A stretch of DNA of 64,000 nucleotides, from NCBI RefSeq assembly GCF_036032445.1, contig NZ_CP107932.1, forward strand, positions 4,776,501-4,840,500. Reading direction: 5' to 3'. Below, piece after piece: positions 1 through 8,415 of this stretch. The position numbers were made by a program, and so were the translations under genes. Position 1 is the first letter of the stretch. The number at the start of each line of letters is the position of its first letter. Under the pieces are notes generated by a model. That model made no database searches, was not told the DNA's origin, and saw only the letters and a list, made by a program, of their open reading frames with translations. Source of the DNA: Nocardia sp. NBC_00416 (GTDB taxonomy: Bacteria > Actinomycetota > Actinomycetes > Mycobacteriales > Mycobacteriaceae).

Positions 1-586
1 ACTCCACCGCCAGCACCACCGCGTCGTCGCGATGTTTGAGCCGGCTGGTGCGATAGCCGAACACCAGATCGTCCGGGGACACCCAGTGGATCTCCCCGGT
101 GGCCCGATCCAGCAGCCGCACCCGGCGCAGCAGTTCGGCTACCTCCACTCCATAGGCGCCCACATTCTGTACGGGAGTGGCCCCCGCCGACCCGGGAATC
201 CCGGACAGGCATTCCAGCCCACCGAACCCGGACCGCACGGTTTCGGCGACCACCCCGTCCCAGTTCGCGCCCGCCTCCGCGATGACGGTATCGGTGCCGA
301 ATTCGATCCCCGAAGTGCCGACCCGGACCACCACAGCGGGCACATCGTCGTCGGATACCAGCAGATTGGAGCCACCGGCGAGCAGCAGCACCGGTACGGC
401 GGCGGCGTCCAGCGCGCGCACGGTCGCCACCAGGGCCTCGGTGGTACCGCAATCCGCGACGGTCGCCCGGCCGCCGACCCGCAAGGTGGTCAGCTCGGCC
501 AGGGGGACAGCGGACCGCACAACCGCGCCCGTTCCGGCCAGTATCTGCCGCAGTTCGTCCGCGGGGACAGCCCGAGAAGTTCGCAC
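1..586 (-). CDS. murB: UDP-N-acetylenolpyruvoylglucosamine reductase, 5' part
   Basis: This flavoenzyme reduces UDP-GlcNAc-enolpyruvate to UDP-MurNAc in the cytoplasm, an early peptidoglycan precursor step. Reading the minus strand gives PLAELTTLRVGGRA near residue 30, the FAD-binding stretch LLLAGGSNLLVSDDD near residue 80, and SGIPGSAGATPVQNVGAYG near residue 130, all typical of MurB. About 195 codons are present; the C-terminal half lies beyond the left edge. No ATG fits this frame near the 5' end, so I chose the GTG at 586, which leaves a short N-terminal leader as in actinobacterial MurB. The gene is divergent from the DUF2505 gene at 611, with 24 bp between the starts. Confidence 0.9.
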   Translation of the reverse strand, partial: MRTSRAVPADELRQILAGTGAVVRSAVPLAELTTLRVGGRATVADCGTTEALVATVRALDAAAVPVLLLAGGSNLLVSDDDVPAVVVRVGTSGIEFGTDTVIAEAGANWDGVVAETVRSGFGGLECLSGIPGSAGATPVQNVGAYGVEVAELLRRVRLLDRATGEIHWVSPDDLVFGYRTSRLKHRDDAVVLAVE

Positions 587-610
587 GACCAGACGGTAGC
601 GTGTTCGGTC

Positions 611-1099
611 ATGGCTACAGCGCTGGCGTATACGGCTCATTACTCTCATCCGGTCGCCGAGGTGCGCGCAGCGTTCTGTACCGAGCAGTACTGGAAGGAC
701 CGTATCGCCGCCGTGGGCGGGCCGAGCGCCCAATTCGTCTCGCTGGATGTGGACGGCGAACAGGTACGCATCGAGGTCGTGCAGTCCATCCCCGCGGATC
801 TGCTACCGCCGGCCATCACGGCCGTGCGCCCGGGTGACCTGATCATTCCGCGTACCGAGGTGTGGACGGGAATCGCCGGCAGTTTCGAAGCGCGCGTCGA
901 AGGCGCGCCCGCCGAGGTCAGGGGCACGATCACCGTCACCGACGAACCGGACGGCGCCGTGGCCGAGATCTCCGGCACGATCGAGGTGAAGGTGCCGCTG
1001 TTCGGCCGCAAGATCGAGGAAGCCATCGGCGAGCGCCTCACCGAACTGCTGGCCGAGGAGACCGAGTTCACCAACAGCTGGATCGCCGAACAGCAGTAA
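611..1099 (+). CDS. DUF2505 family protein
   Basis: The product has 162 residues and no signal peptide or membrane segment. Its fold should resemble the START/SRPBCC helix-grip type proposed for DUF2505: an N-terminal segment AYTAHYSHPVAEVRAAF with alternating strands, and a C-terminal amphipathic helix (EEAIGERLTELLAEE). The molecular function is unknown. It lies next to murB, as its M. tuberculosis counterpart is remembered to do. A paralogue follows at 1189, so this looks like a tandem duplication. ATG 611 was chosen because it leaves just enough room for the divergent murB start; there is no clear Shine-Dalgarno sequence. Confidence 0.8.
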   Translation: MATALAYTAHYSHPVAEVRAAFCTEQYWKDRIAAVGGPSAQFVSLDVDGEQVRIEVVQSIPADLLPPAITAVRPGDLIIPRTEVWTGIAGSFEARVEGAPAEVRGTITVTDEPDGAVAEISGTIEVKVPLFGRKIEEAIGERLTELLAEETEFTNSWIAEQQ

Positions 1100-1188
1100 G
1101 CACGCGACTCCGGACCAGCGGGTCCGGGGCGGCGCGGCCGTTCGGCCTCCGGACGGCTCCCACCCCCTCGGGCGGTAACCTACCGCGC

Positions 1189-1704
1189 ATGGCTCGCCGA
1201 CTGGACTACTCCGCCCGCTACCCGCTGCACACCACCAAAGAGCTGTACGCGGCGCTGACCAACCGGGATTACTGGGAGGCCCGGATGGTCGAGATGCGGA
1301 AGTATTCGCCCAACGAGGTGATCAGCCTCGAGACGAGCGAGGACGGCATCGAGGTGGTCCTGCACCACATCTTGCCGCGCGAGATGCTGCCGGAGGTGGC
1401 CCAGGCGGTGATGCGCAAGGATATGGTCATCACCCGCAAGGAGAGCTACGGGCCGTTCGGCCCGGAGGTCGAGGGCAAGTATTCGGCGTCCATCCCCGCC
1501 GGACCCGGCAGCCTCAACGGCACCACGCGGCTTTTCCCCACCGAGACCGGTTGCACGATGCGGATGTCCTCGGAGGCCAAGGTGTTCATCCCGATGGCCG
1601 GTCCGCGGCTCGAGCAGCTCATGCTGGTGAATCTGGTGGATCTTTTCCGCGCCGAGGCCGAAGTGACCCAGCAGTGGCTGGACGAGCAAAAAACCACCAG
1701 CTGA
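1189..1704 (+). CDS. DUF2505 family protein, second copy
   Basis: This 171-residue paralogue of the preceding gene shares its layout. The start is DYSARYPLHTTKELYAAL, followed by a YWEARM block matching YWKDRI in the first copy, and a closing helix ending in QQWLDEQ. The two proteins are clearly divergent, so the duplication is old. The family's ligand is not known; a lipid or other hydrophobic pocket would fit the helix-grip fold, but that is inference. The stop codon at 1702-1704 overlaps the likely CTG start of the methyltransferase-like gene as CTGA, which suggests translational coupling. Confidence 0.75.
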   Translation: MARRLDYSARYPLHTTKELYAALTNRDYWEARMVEMRKYSPNEVISLETSEDGIEVVLHHILPREMLPEVAQAVMRKDMVITRKESYGPFGPEVEGKYSASIPAGPGSLNGTTRLFPTETGCTMRMSSEAKVFIPMAGPRLEQLMLVNLVDLFRAEAEVTQQWLDEQKTTS

Positions 1705-2492
1705 CCGTTCCGCTCGGAACCGTCACCCGGGGCACCACCGGCAAGAATCGACTGCGTCGTAGTGATCGCCAGCTGATCGGAGATCCGCGGATCTCCGAGG
1801 TGCTGCGCCGGGCCGCCGACCCGCTGGTCGTGGATCTCGGTTACGGCGCGCAACCCTGGACGACATTGGAGCTGGCCGCCCGCTTGCGCACGATCCGTCC
1901 GGACGTCCGGGTGGTCGGACTGGAGATCGATCCCACCCGGCTCGTCCCGGCCCGCGACGGCGTCCATTTCGCCCGTGGCGGTTTCGAATTGGCGGGGCTG
2001 CGGCCGATCCTGGTTCGCGCGTTCAATGTTCTGCGCCAGTATCCGGAGCCGGCGGTCGCCGACGCGTGGGCGACCGTCCTGGCCGGGCTGGCGCCGGGCG
2101 GCCTGCTGGTCGAGGGCACCTGCGACGAGCTGGGCCGGCGGTGCGCCTGGGTAGTGCTGAATCGCGCCGGCCCGCGCACGCTGACCCTGGCGTGGGATCC
2201 GTTCACCGTCGAGCGTCCCTCGGACCTCGCGGAGCGCCTCCCGAAGGCGCTGATCCATCGCAATGTTCCCGGCGAACGTGTCCATTCCCTGCTCACCGCC
2301 GCCGACCGGGCGTGGGCGCACACCGCCCCCCTGGCCGTCTTCGGACCACGAGAGCGCTGGCGGGCGGCGGCGAACCTGCTGCGGGAACAGGGTTTTCCGA
2401 TCCATGATTTCCGCCGTCGACTCCGCGACAACATCCTCAGTGTTCCGTGGTCGTCGGTCGCGCCCACCGGACAGGCGGAACAATTTATGTGA
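1701..2492 (+). CDS. Class I SAM-dependent methyltransferase-like protein
   Basis: The protein has about 263 residues. Motif I reads VVDLGYGAQPWTT, and strand beta2 ends with the acidic residue in GLEIDP, as in Rossmann-type methyltransferases. LAPGGLLVEGTCDELG looks like the post-motif region. The substrate is unknown. The start is uncertain. The family-like N-terminus TVPLGTVTRGTTG begins just after a CTG at 1701, which overlaps the upstream TGA as CTGA. The next upstream in-frame alternative is GTG 1674, which would overlap the DUF2505 gene by 31 nt. There is no ATG in this stretch. The gene is probably cotranscribed with the two DUF2505 genes. Confidence 0.75.
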   Translation: MTVPLGTVTRGTTGKNRLRRSDRQLIGDPRISEVLRRAADPLVVDLGYGAQPWTTLELAARLRTIRPDVRVVGLEIDPTRLVPARDGVHFARGGFELAGLRPILVRAFNVLRQYPEPAVADAWATVLAGLAPGGLLVEGTCDELGRRCAWVVLNRAGPRTLTLAWDPFTVERPSDLAERLPKALIHRNVPGERVHSLLTAADRAWAHTAPLAVFGPRERWRAAANLLREQGFPIHDFRRRLRDNILSVPWSSVAPTGQAEQFM

Positions 2493-2600
2493 TCCAATTC
2501 ACAATTACATGGCCCGGGCTGCCCTGACGTCGCAACCTTCACCATGCGCCCACAAGCTGACCTCATAGCGGGCACAGAATCATCGTGAACAATCTCAACC

Positions 2601-3323
2601 ATGCCCACCAAGTCCCTGTCTGTCCCGAAGGTCAGCCGCCGGACCACCGTGATCGCCGTGGTCACCGTGATCGTGCTGGTGGCGGCCGCGCTGATCGGTG
2701 GCGAAGCCTATGCGCGCCACCGAATCGCGAGCTGTATCAGTTCACAGTTCGAAAAGGAGATGGGCTCCGAGATCAATGTCGGTTTCGGAGCGAAGCCCCT
2801 ACTCGTCACCTGGATCGACGGAAAAGTCTCCCGCATGGATGTCGACAGCAAAGGCGACGAATTCGGACCGGCCGTCGATATGCAGGTGCACGCCCAGTTC
2901 CACAACATCGAGATGCCCAAGGGTAGTAACAGCGGCAGCTCGATCGGCAGTTCGAACGCCGATGTCAGCTGGAGCAACGCCGGTATCTCGCAGACCTTGA
3001 ACGGCATGGTCAGCGACGTCCAGTCCGACCCCGATACCGGTCAGCTCACCATGAAGGTGCTGGGCGGCTTCGGCGCGATGCAGCTCACCCCGCAGATCAA
3101 AGACGGAAAAGTCGATATCGAGGTGGCCCAGGCCCAGTTCCTCGGCATCGGTGTACCCGACGATCTGGCCCAGGGTGTGGTCGACCTGATGACCGAAAGC
3201 CTGCAGACCTACCCGCTGGGCCTGCAGCCGACCTCGCTCCGGGTGACCGATAACGGTATCGAAGTCGACCTGGACGGCGGCCCGGCAGAGCTGCCCGCCG
3301 CCGAGGGAAATGGGTCCTGCTGA
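2601..3323 (+). CDS. LmeA-like phospholipid-binding protein (DUF2993)
   Basis: The protein has 240 residues and a single N-terminal membrane segment or uncleaved signal anchor (VIAVVTVIVLVAAALIGGEAY, about residues 17-37). The rest is predicted to be outside the membrane. The body matches the DUF2993 pattern: RIASCISSQFEKEMG, then GFGAKPLLVTWIDGKV, alternating strands, and a late LGLQPTSLRVTDNGIEVDL block. The characterised relative LmeA binds phospholipids and helps elongate lipomannan in mycobacteria. A role in envelope glycolipid maturation here is inferred from family only. It stands alone, convergent with deoC. Confidence 0.75.
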   Translation: MPTKSLSVPKVSRRTTVIAVVTVIVLVAAALIGGEAYARHRIASCISSQFEKEMGSEINVGFGAKPLLVTWIDGKVSRMDVDSKGDEFGPAVDMQVHAQFHNIEMPKGSNSGSSIGSSNADVSWSNAGISQTLNGMVSDVQSDPDTGQLTMKVLGGFGAMQLTPQIKDGKVDIEVAQAQFLGIGVPDDLAQGVVDLMTESLQTYPLGLQPTSLRVTDNGIEVDLDGGPAELPAAEGNGSC

Positions 3324-3358
3324 GCCCGCGCGGCCGATCCCGCGACCGGGTCTTTCCT

Positions 3359-4015
3359 TCAGGCGGGAAACCCGTCGAGGACCGCACGGGACCGGGACAG
3401 CCCGAGCCGAGTGGCGCCCGCGGCGATCATCTCGGCGGCCGCTTCCGCGGTGCGGATACCGCCGCTCGCCTTGATCCCGAGCCGCCCGCCGACGGTCTCG
3501 GCCATCAATCCCACCGCGTGCGCGTCGGCGCCCCCGGCGGGATGGAATCCGGTGGAGGTCTTCACGAAATCGGCGCCGGCCCGCTCGGCCGTCCGGCACG
3601 CCTCGACGATCGCCGCGTCGGAAAGGGCGGCCGATTCGATGATCACCTTCAGCACGGCGCGGTCCGAAATCGCCTCCCGCACCGCGATGATATCGGCGAG
3701 TACCGCGGAGAAGTCGCCCGCGATCGCCGCCCCGATATCGATGACCATATCGACTTCGGCCGCACCCTGATCCACCGCGAGCCGCGCCTCGGCTCCCTTC
3801 ACCAGCGAATGATGCTTCCCGGAAGGGAATCCCGCGACGGTGGCCACCACGATCCCGGGCGCCCGGACCGGCAGTGCGGCCGGGGAGACACAGATCGCGT
3901 AGACGCCGAGTTCACGAGCCTCGGCCACCGCGGCGGTAACATCCGCGGGCGTCGCCTCCGGAGCGAGCAGCGTGTGGTCGATCATTGCGGCCACCTCGGA
4001 CCTGGTCAGCGACAT
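3359..4015 (-). CDS. deoC: Deoxyribose-phosphate aldolase
   Basis: This class I aldolase cleaves 2-deoxyribose-5-phosphate to acetaldehyde and glyceraldehyde-3-phosphate in deoxynucleoside catabolism. The product has 218 residues, normal for the family. It carries IDHTLLAPEAT at the start, EVDMVIDIGA, the Schiff-base lysine region AVLKVIIES, GADFVKTSTGFHPAGGA, and the second catalytic lysine in GIKASGGIRTA. The start was set at ATG 4015 by comparison with family N-termini; ATG 4027 and ATG 4045 in the same frame are alternatives. It diverges from the GNAT gene. Confidence 0.93.
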   Translation of the reverse strand: MSLTRSEVAAMIDHTLLAPEATPADVTAAVAEARELGVYAICVSPAALPVRAPGIVVATVAGFPSGKHHSLVKGAEARLAVDQGAAEVDMVIDIGAAIAGDFSAVLADIIAVREAISDRAVLKVIIESAALSDAAIVEACRTAERAGADFVKTSTGFHPAGGADAHAVGLMAETVGGRLGIKASGGIRTAEAAAEMIAAGATRLGLSRSRAVLDGFPA

Positions 4016-4119
4016 GGAATCGGCCATGGGACCAGAGTCTGGCATACCCGCGGTGAATTCCGTTGCGCACCTCGAACTCCTCGCGCACACTCGTATCGCC
4101 TTCCGACGAGAGGACGACG

Positions 4120-4665
4120 TTGCTGATCCGCCGCGAACGGGCCACCGACGCAGACGCTGTCGCCGCCGTGCACCGCAGCGCCTTCGCCCCGCACTACGCG
4201 CCGGGCGGTCGCGCGGCCGGAACCGCCCTGGTGGATACACCGCCGGAGGTCGCGCTACTGGCGCGGCTGCGCACCGACCCCGGCTGGATCCCGACGCTGT
4301 CCATGGTCGCGGTGGCCGACGAGACCGTGATCGGCCATGTCTGCGTCACCCGCGCCGTCGTCGGCCCCTTTCCGGTGCTGGCTCTCGGCCCGATCGGGGT
4401 TCTCGCCGAGCGTCAGCGCGGGGGCACGGGTTCGGCGCTGATGCACGCCGTGGTCGGCGCCGCGGACGCGCTCGACGAACCGCTCATCGGTCTGCTCGGC
4501 AGCCTCGACTACTACCCGCGGTTCGGCTTCCAGCCCGGCGAGCGTCTGGGCATAGTCCCCGACCGACCCGATTGGGCGAGCCATTTCCAGATCCGCCCGC
4601 TCACCGCATACGATTCGCAAATTCTCGGCGAATTCCGTTACGCCGCTCCTTTCTACGAACTGTGA
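4120..4665 (+). CDS. GNAT N-acetyltransferase, YhbS-like
   Basis: The product has 181 residues. It begins IRRERATDADAVAAVHRSAF and contains the acetyl-CoA loop region LGPIGVLAERQRGGTGSAL, where the Q/RxxGxG/A motif appears as RQRGGTG. This is followed by GLLGSLDYYPRFGF, typical of the YhbS subgroup. The substrate is unknown. The start is TTG 4120, preceded by an AGAGG Shine-Dalgarno about 8 nt upstream; a further in-frame TTG at 4063 has no such site. The gene stands between deoC and purU on the plus strand. Confidence 0.8.
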   Translation: MLIRRERATDADAVAAVHRSAFAPHYAPGGRAAGTALVDTPPEVALLARLRTDPGWIPTLSMVAVADETVIGHVCVTRAVVGPFPVLALGPIGVLAERQRGGTGSALMHAVVGAADALDEPLIGLLGSLDYYPRFGFQPGERLGIVPDRPDWASHFQIRPLTAYDSQILGEFRYAAPFYEL

Positions 4666-4757
4666 CCGGGCCGTCCTGCCCACACTGAGGCCCCGAACCT
4701 GCCCGGGCCGACGGAGGCGCGCTCGGCGCGGTCCGCGGCCCCTGTCAGGATGACCTC

Positions 4758-5648
4758 ATGGTTTCCGCTGCTCCCGTCGCCGACGACCGCCGCTACGTGC
4801 TCACCTTGGGTTGCCTCGACCGCCCCGGCATCATCGCCGCCATCACATCGTTCATCGCCGAATTCGGGGGCTCGATTCTGGAAGCCGGTTACCACTCCGA
4901 TCTCGAAACCGGCTGGTTCTTCACCCGGCAGTCCATCAAGGCCGCGACGGTGCCGTTCGGGGTGGCGGAGTTGCGCGACCGGTTCCGTCGGGTCGCGACC
5001 GAACTCGGCCCGGAGACCGAATGGCGGGTGCACGACTCGGGGGTGCGGCGCCGAGTGGTCGTGTTGGTGAGCAAAGAGGCCCATTGCCTGCACGATCTGC
5101 TCGGACGTGCGACCTCCGGGGAGCTGCCGGCCACGATCGACGCGGTGATCGGAAATCATTTGGACTTGGCCGCGATCACCGAGGCGCACGGCATCCCGTT
5201 CCACCATGTGCCGTTCCCGAAAGATCCGGCAGAACGCGGACCGGCCTTCGAGCGGGTACGCGAACTCGTGGACTCCCACGACCCCGACGCGGTGGTCCTG
5301 GCCCGGTTCATGCAGGTGCTACCCAGAGATCTGTGCGAACACTGGGCCGGGCGGGCCATCAATATCCACCACAGTTTCCTGCCCTCGTTCGTCGGCGCCC
5401 GCCCGTACCACCAGGCATTCGTCCGGGGCGTCAAACTCATCGGCGCGACCTGCCACTACGTGACCGCGGAACTGGACGCGGGTCCGATCATCGAGCAGGA
5501 CGTCATCCGTGTCGACCACGCCGACAATGTGAGCGATATGGTCCGCGAGGGCCGCGATATCGAGCGGGTCGTGCTGGCCCGCGGCCTGCGCTGGCATCTG
5601 GAGAGCCGGGTACTCGTCCATGGGCGCCGCACCGTCGTGTTCTCCTGA
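4758..5648 (+). CDS. purU: Formyltetrahydrofolate deformylase
   Basis: PurU hydrolyses 10-formyl-THF to formate and THF, balancing one-carbon pools and supplying formate for purine synthesis. The 296-residue product has an N-terminal ACT domain (LTLGCLDRPGIIAAITSF, about residues 15-90). A formyltransferase domain follows, with KDPAERGPAFERV, the active-site block INIHHSFLPSFVGARPYHQA near residue 210, and AELDAGPIIEQD containing the catalytic aspartate. The length is slightly above the usual 280-290. The gene is convergent with the hydrolase at 5666, with 17 bp between stops. Confidence 0.95.
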   Translation: MVSAAPVADDRRYVLTLGCLDRPGIIAAITSFIAEFGGSILEAGYHSDLETGWFFTRQSIKAATVPFGVAELRDRFRRVATELGPETEWRVHDSGVRRRVVVLVSKEAHCLHDLLGRATSGELPATIDAVIGNHLDLAAITEAHGIPFHHVPFPKDPAERGPAFERVRELVDSHDPDAVVLARFMQVLPRDLCEHWAGRAINIHHSFLPSFVGARPYHQAFVRGVKLIGATCHYVTAELDAGPIIEQDVIRVDHADNVSDMVREGRDIERVVLARGLRWHLESRVLVHGRRTVVFS

Positions 5649-5665
5649 GACGGCGCGGCCGTCCG

Positions 5666-6709
5666 TCAGCCGACGGCTTCGACGGGCTCGCGCACCGAGG
5701 TGAGCACCTGCTCGAGAATCTCGTTGAACCGATCGATCTCCTCGAGGTTGCCCAGATGTCCGGTGGGCAGCAGGAGGAACTGCACGAGACTGCCCGTCTG
5801 CCGGAGCCAGGCGGCGATCTGCTCGGCGTGCACCGCCGGGGTCATATCGTCGGCCGTTCCCGCCACCACGGTCGTCGGCACCACCAAGTGGCGAGCCGCA
5901 TCCCCCAGGTCCATCTCCGCCAGCAATAGACCGAACTCCGACCGGATCCGGGCCCGGCACGAACGCACGATGTTCATTCCGAACTCGATCGACTCCGGGT
6001 CCGCGGACGGGCTCATGATCTGGCGGGCGAAAATCCAGCGGACCGCGGCCAGCGGCGGAAAGACGATCCGGGCGCTGAGCCCGTTGCGGCCGAGCCAGGA
6101 CGGCAGTGGAACCTTCCGGTTCAGCAGGGGCAGCGGCCGGTTGAAGAACGGCACCACGGTCGTCTCGGCGACCAGGGAATGCGGCCCGGTATTGGCCAGC
6201 AGGACCGCCACTGCCTGGTCGACGACTCGCTGCGGATATTTACCGGCCCAAGCCTGCAAGGTCATCGCACCGAGACTGTGTCCCACCAGTACTGCCCGCT
6301 GCCCGGGTCGCAGGACGGCGTCCAGCACCGCGGAGAAATCGTCGGCCAGCAGGTGGCAGTCCAGCTGCGCCGGATCGCCGAAATCGCTCTCACCGTGCCC
6401 GCGCAGGTCGAAGGCGATGACCCGGTACTCCCCGGCGAACGCGTTGATCTGCGGGTTCCAGTACTCCAGACAGCAGGTCCAGCCGTGCACGAGTACAACA
6501 GGCTGGGCGTCTTCCGGACCGTAGGCGTGCACCCGGAGACGGGCGCCGTCCCCGGCGCGCACATCGATCACCTGGTGCTGGGCGGTCGGCGGGTTCAATG
6601 CGGGATTGCGGTATCCGCCGCGGGAGCGCAGCCCCGCACGGTGCACCTCGAACAGCCCGTCGATCTGCTCGACCAGGGCGTTCAGGGCGTTCGGCATCGT
6701 TGCACGCAT
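5666..6709 (-). CDS. Alpha/beta hydrolase
   Basis: The product has 347 residues with a complete alpha/beta hydrolase set: oxyanion region VVLVHGWTCCLEYW, DLRGHGES, nucleophile elbow VGHSLGAM, aspartate in VAGTADDMTP, and histidine in LLPTGHLGNLEE. The substrate is unknown; mycolate-producing actinobacteria carry many such lipases and esterases. ATG 6709 was chosen because AAAGGAG lies about 8 nt upstream. A GTTAC-N11-GTAAC palindrome lies 17 nt before the start, so a repressor probably controls it; no regulator gene is adjacent. Confidence 0.85.
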   Translation of the reverse strand: MRATMPNALNALVEQIDGLFEVHRAGLRSRGGYRNPALNPPTAQHQVIDVRAGDGARLRVHAYGPEDAQPVVLVHGWTCCLEYWNPQINAFAGEYRVIAFDLRGHGESDFGDPAQLDCHLLADDFSAVLDAVLRPGQRAVLVGHSLGAMTLQAWAGKYPQRVVDQAVAVLLANTGPHSLVAETTVVPFFNRPLPLLNRKVPLPSWLGRNGLSARIVFPPLAAVRWIFARQIMSPSADPESIEFGMNIVRSCRARIRSEFGLLLAEMDLGDAARHLVVPTTVVAGTADDMTPAVHAEQIAAWLRQTGSLVQFLLLPTGHLGNLEEIDRFNEILEQVLTSVREPVEAVG

Positions 6710-6725
6710 CAACCCACTCCTTTGT

Positions 6726-6746
6726 GTTACCGATTGACACAGTAAC
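6726..6746. promoter_or_regulatory. Candidate operator upstream of the hydrolase gene
   Basis: GTTAC and GTAAC form a 5-bp inverted repeat separated by 11 bp. It lies immediately upstream of the Shine-Dalgarno of the hydrolase at 5666-6709. Size and symmetry suit a TetR-type dimer; the regulator is not identified. Confidence 0.4.
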
Positions 6747-6801
6747 GCGTGGAGTCGATGCCCGCCAGCGCACACACCGGCGTCGGTTCAGCGCACGACC
6801 A

Positions 6802-7098
6802 CTACCAGCGCGGACCGCGCTGGACCTCGTCCACCTTCGGCCGCACATCGGCCAGATAGATACCCGTCGCGATGATCGCGATGAACGCCGGCAGACCCAG
6901 TCCGAGGAAATCCACCAGCAGCAGCAATATCGCCACCCCCAGGATCCCCAGCCAAATGGGTTTGGTCAGTTTGTCGACCGCGGCGAACGCGTCGGAACGC
7001 TGGCGCACGGCGTGCACCAGCGCGAAAACGGTCGCGCTGATCGCCAGCAGCCACAGCGCGGCCATGATCCACCCGGTCAAGCCATACACCTGTTCCAC
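6802..7098 (-). CDS. DUF2516 family membrane protein
   Basis: This small integral membrane protein of 98 residues has three hydrophobic segments: WIMAALWLLAISATVFALVH (about 10-29), PIWLGILGVAILLLLVDFLG (about 47-66), and GLPAFIAIIATGIYLADV. An ADVRPKVDEVQ tail follows. This matches DUF2516, whose function is unknown. The gene sits beside hbhA, as does the corresponding M. tuberculosis gene. The start is GTG 7098; nearby ATG and GTG codons are out of frame. It is probably downstream of hbhA in one transcript. Confidence 0.8.
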   Translation of the reverse strand: MEQVYGLTGWIMAALWLLAISATVFALVHAVRQRSDAFAAVDKLTKPIWLGILGVAILLLLVDFLGLGLPAFIAIIATGIYLADVRPKVDEVQRGPRW

Positions 7099-7167
7099 CC
7101 CACCATGATAAGAGCAGCGCCCCCGCGCACTTCACATGCACGGGGGCGCAATGCCGGAAAACCCAGT

Positions 7168-7848
7168 TCAGGCCTTCTTCGGCGCGGCTTTCTTCGCCGG
7201 GGCGGTCTTCTTGGCGGCCGGAGCCTTCTTCGCGGCGGGCGCCTTCTTCACCGGTTCAGGCGTCGGCGCGGGCAAGGGCGCCGGCTCGGATACGGGCGCG
7301 ACCACTTCGGCGTCGAGCACCTCGGGCGCCACCGGCTCGGCCACCGGAGCATCCTCCGCGAACTCGGTCTTGCCGGTACGGCCGATCAGCCCGTTCACCC
7401 GGCCGAAAACCTCCTCGGCACGGATGCTGGCGTCCTTGTACAGGGTCTCCACCCGGCCGACCTGCTCCTCGACCAGATGATTCGCCCGGAGCCGGTCGAC
7501 GGTCTCCTCACCGCGCACGGCCAGATCCGCGTAGAGATCGAGAACCTGGCGGTAGTACTGCTCGGCGAGCTTGCGCAGCTCGTCGGCGGTGAATTTCTCA
7601 CGCAGCTCGGCCAGATCCTCCGGCAGCTCCGAGGGCAGCTCGGACAGCCGCGCCCGGATCTGTTCGAACTGGGTCTGCACGTCGGCAGGCAGACCGGCGA
7701 ACCGCTCACGAGCCCCGTCGACCCGGCCGTTGACATCGGTAGCGCGCTCACGCACCTGGGTCACGGCGTCGAGAACCGCGGCGTACACGGCATCCGTGGC
7801 GCCGACGGTGGCGAACAGTGGTTTGGCAGTGGTGTACTTCTCGGTCAT
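7168..7848 (-). CDS. hbhA: Heparin-binding hemagglutinin-like protein
   Basis: The 226-residue product shows the HbhA layout. After a short start comes a long coiled-coil-prone region (about residues 25-145), rich in charged heptads such as VQTQFEQIRARLSEL and AELREKFTADELRKLAEQYY. A proline/alanine linker follows, and the tail is a Lys/Ala/Pro-rich repeat region (KKAPAAKKAPAAKK and similar). In mycobacteria the Lys-rich tail binds heparan sulfate, and the protein also associates with membranes and intracytosolic lipids. Adhesion in this organism is inferred. The start overlaps the stop of the upstream XRE gene as ATGA (7845-7848), so the two are translationally coupled. Confidence 0.88.
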   Translation of the reverse strand: MTEKYTTAKPLFATVGATDAVYAAVLDAVTQVRERATDVNGRVDGARERFAGLPADVQTQFEQIRARLSELPSELPEDLAELREKFTADELRKLAEQYYRQVLDLYADLAVRGEETVDRLRANHLVEEQVGRVETLYKDASIRAEEVFGRVNGLIGRTGKTEFAEDAPVAEPVAPEVLDAEVVAPVSEPAPLPAPTPEPVKKAPAAKKAPAAKKTAPAKKAAPKKA

Positions 7849-8339
7849 TTATCGTTCTCCTGGCGTGGAGCGTCGGTAGTCGGTTGTGGAACAACACTGT
7901 CCCGGGGGATCGTTTCCTCCGGCCCGTTCTCCCGGCGGAACGACTCGTATATGTCCAGGAGCACCTGCTTCTGCCGCTCGCTGATCGCGGAATCGGCCAG
8001 CACGGCGTCCCGGACGGGACTGTGCGGCCGCTGCTCGAGGTAGCCGGCGCGCACGTACAACACCTCCGAAGACACCCGCAGAGCCTTGGCGATCTGCGTG
8101 AGCACTTCGGCGGAGGGGTTGCGCAATCCGCGCTCGATCTGACTGAGATACGGGTTGCTGACCCCCGCCAGCTGGGCGAGCTGACGCAACGAGACCTGCG
8201 CGGCCTCGCGCTGCGCCCTGATGAACCCTCCGATGTCCTGCGCCGCGTTGACCACGCGGGCTGCCTTGTCGCCGGCGCCGGCAGACGCTGCCGGATCGTC
8301 GGTGCGCTCGGCGGAAACCTCGAGATGGTCGGCCATCAC
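7845..8339 (-). CDS. XRE-family regulator upstream of hbhA
   Basis: The product has 164 residues. A Cro/CI helix-turn-helix at about residues 35-95 includes LRQLAQLAGVSNPYLSQIE followed by RGLRNPSAEVLTQIAKAL. The C-terminal part (SPVRDAVLADSAISERQKQVLLDIY) is the conserved tail of the mycobacterial Rv0474-like regulators. It is the first gene of a unit with hbhA, coupled by ATGA. Three nested palindromes lie 13-73 bp upstream, so autoregulation is likely. The start could be ATG 8339 or the adjacent second ATG. Confidence 0.85.
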   Translation of the reverse strand: MMADHLEVSAERTDDPAASAGAGDKAARVVNAAQDIGGFIRAQREAAQVSLRQLAQLAGVSNPYLSQIERGLRNPSAEVLTQIAKALRVSSEVLYVRAGYLEQRPHSPVRDAVLADSAISERQKQVLLDIYESFRRENGPEETIPRDSVVPQPTTDAPRQENDK

Positions 8340-8351
8340 TCACCTTCTGGC

Positions 8352-8412
8352 GTTGTAGATACAACGATAGGTCAGGGTGCTTGCTATTGCAAGCACTATG
8401 TTAGCAGTGCTT
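8352..8412. promoter_or_regulatory. Cluster of three palindromes before the XRE/hbhA unit
   Basis: Three perfect inverted repeats lie side by side: GTTGTA-GA-TACAAC (8352-8365), GTGCTTGC-TATT-GCAAGCAC (8377-8396), and AAGCACT-N8-AGTGCTT (8391-8412). The second and third share the GCAAGCACT core. They are the likely operators for the XRE protein encoded just downstream on the minus strand. Confidence 0.6.
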
Positions 8413-8415
8413 ATT

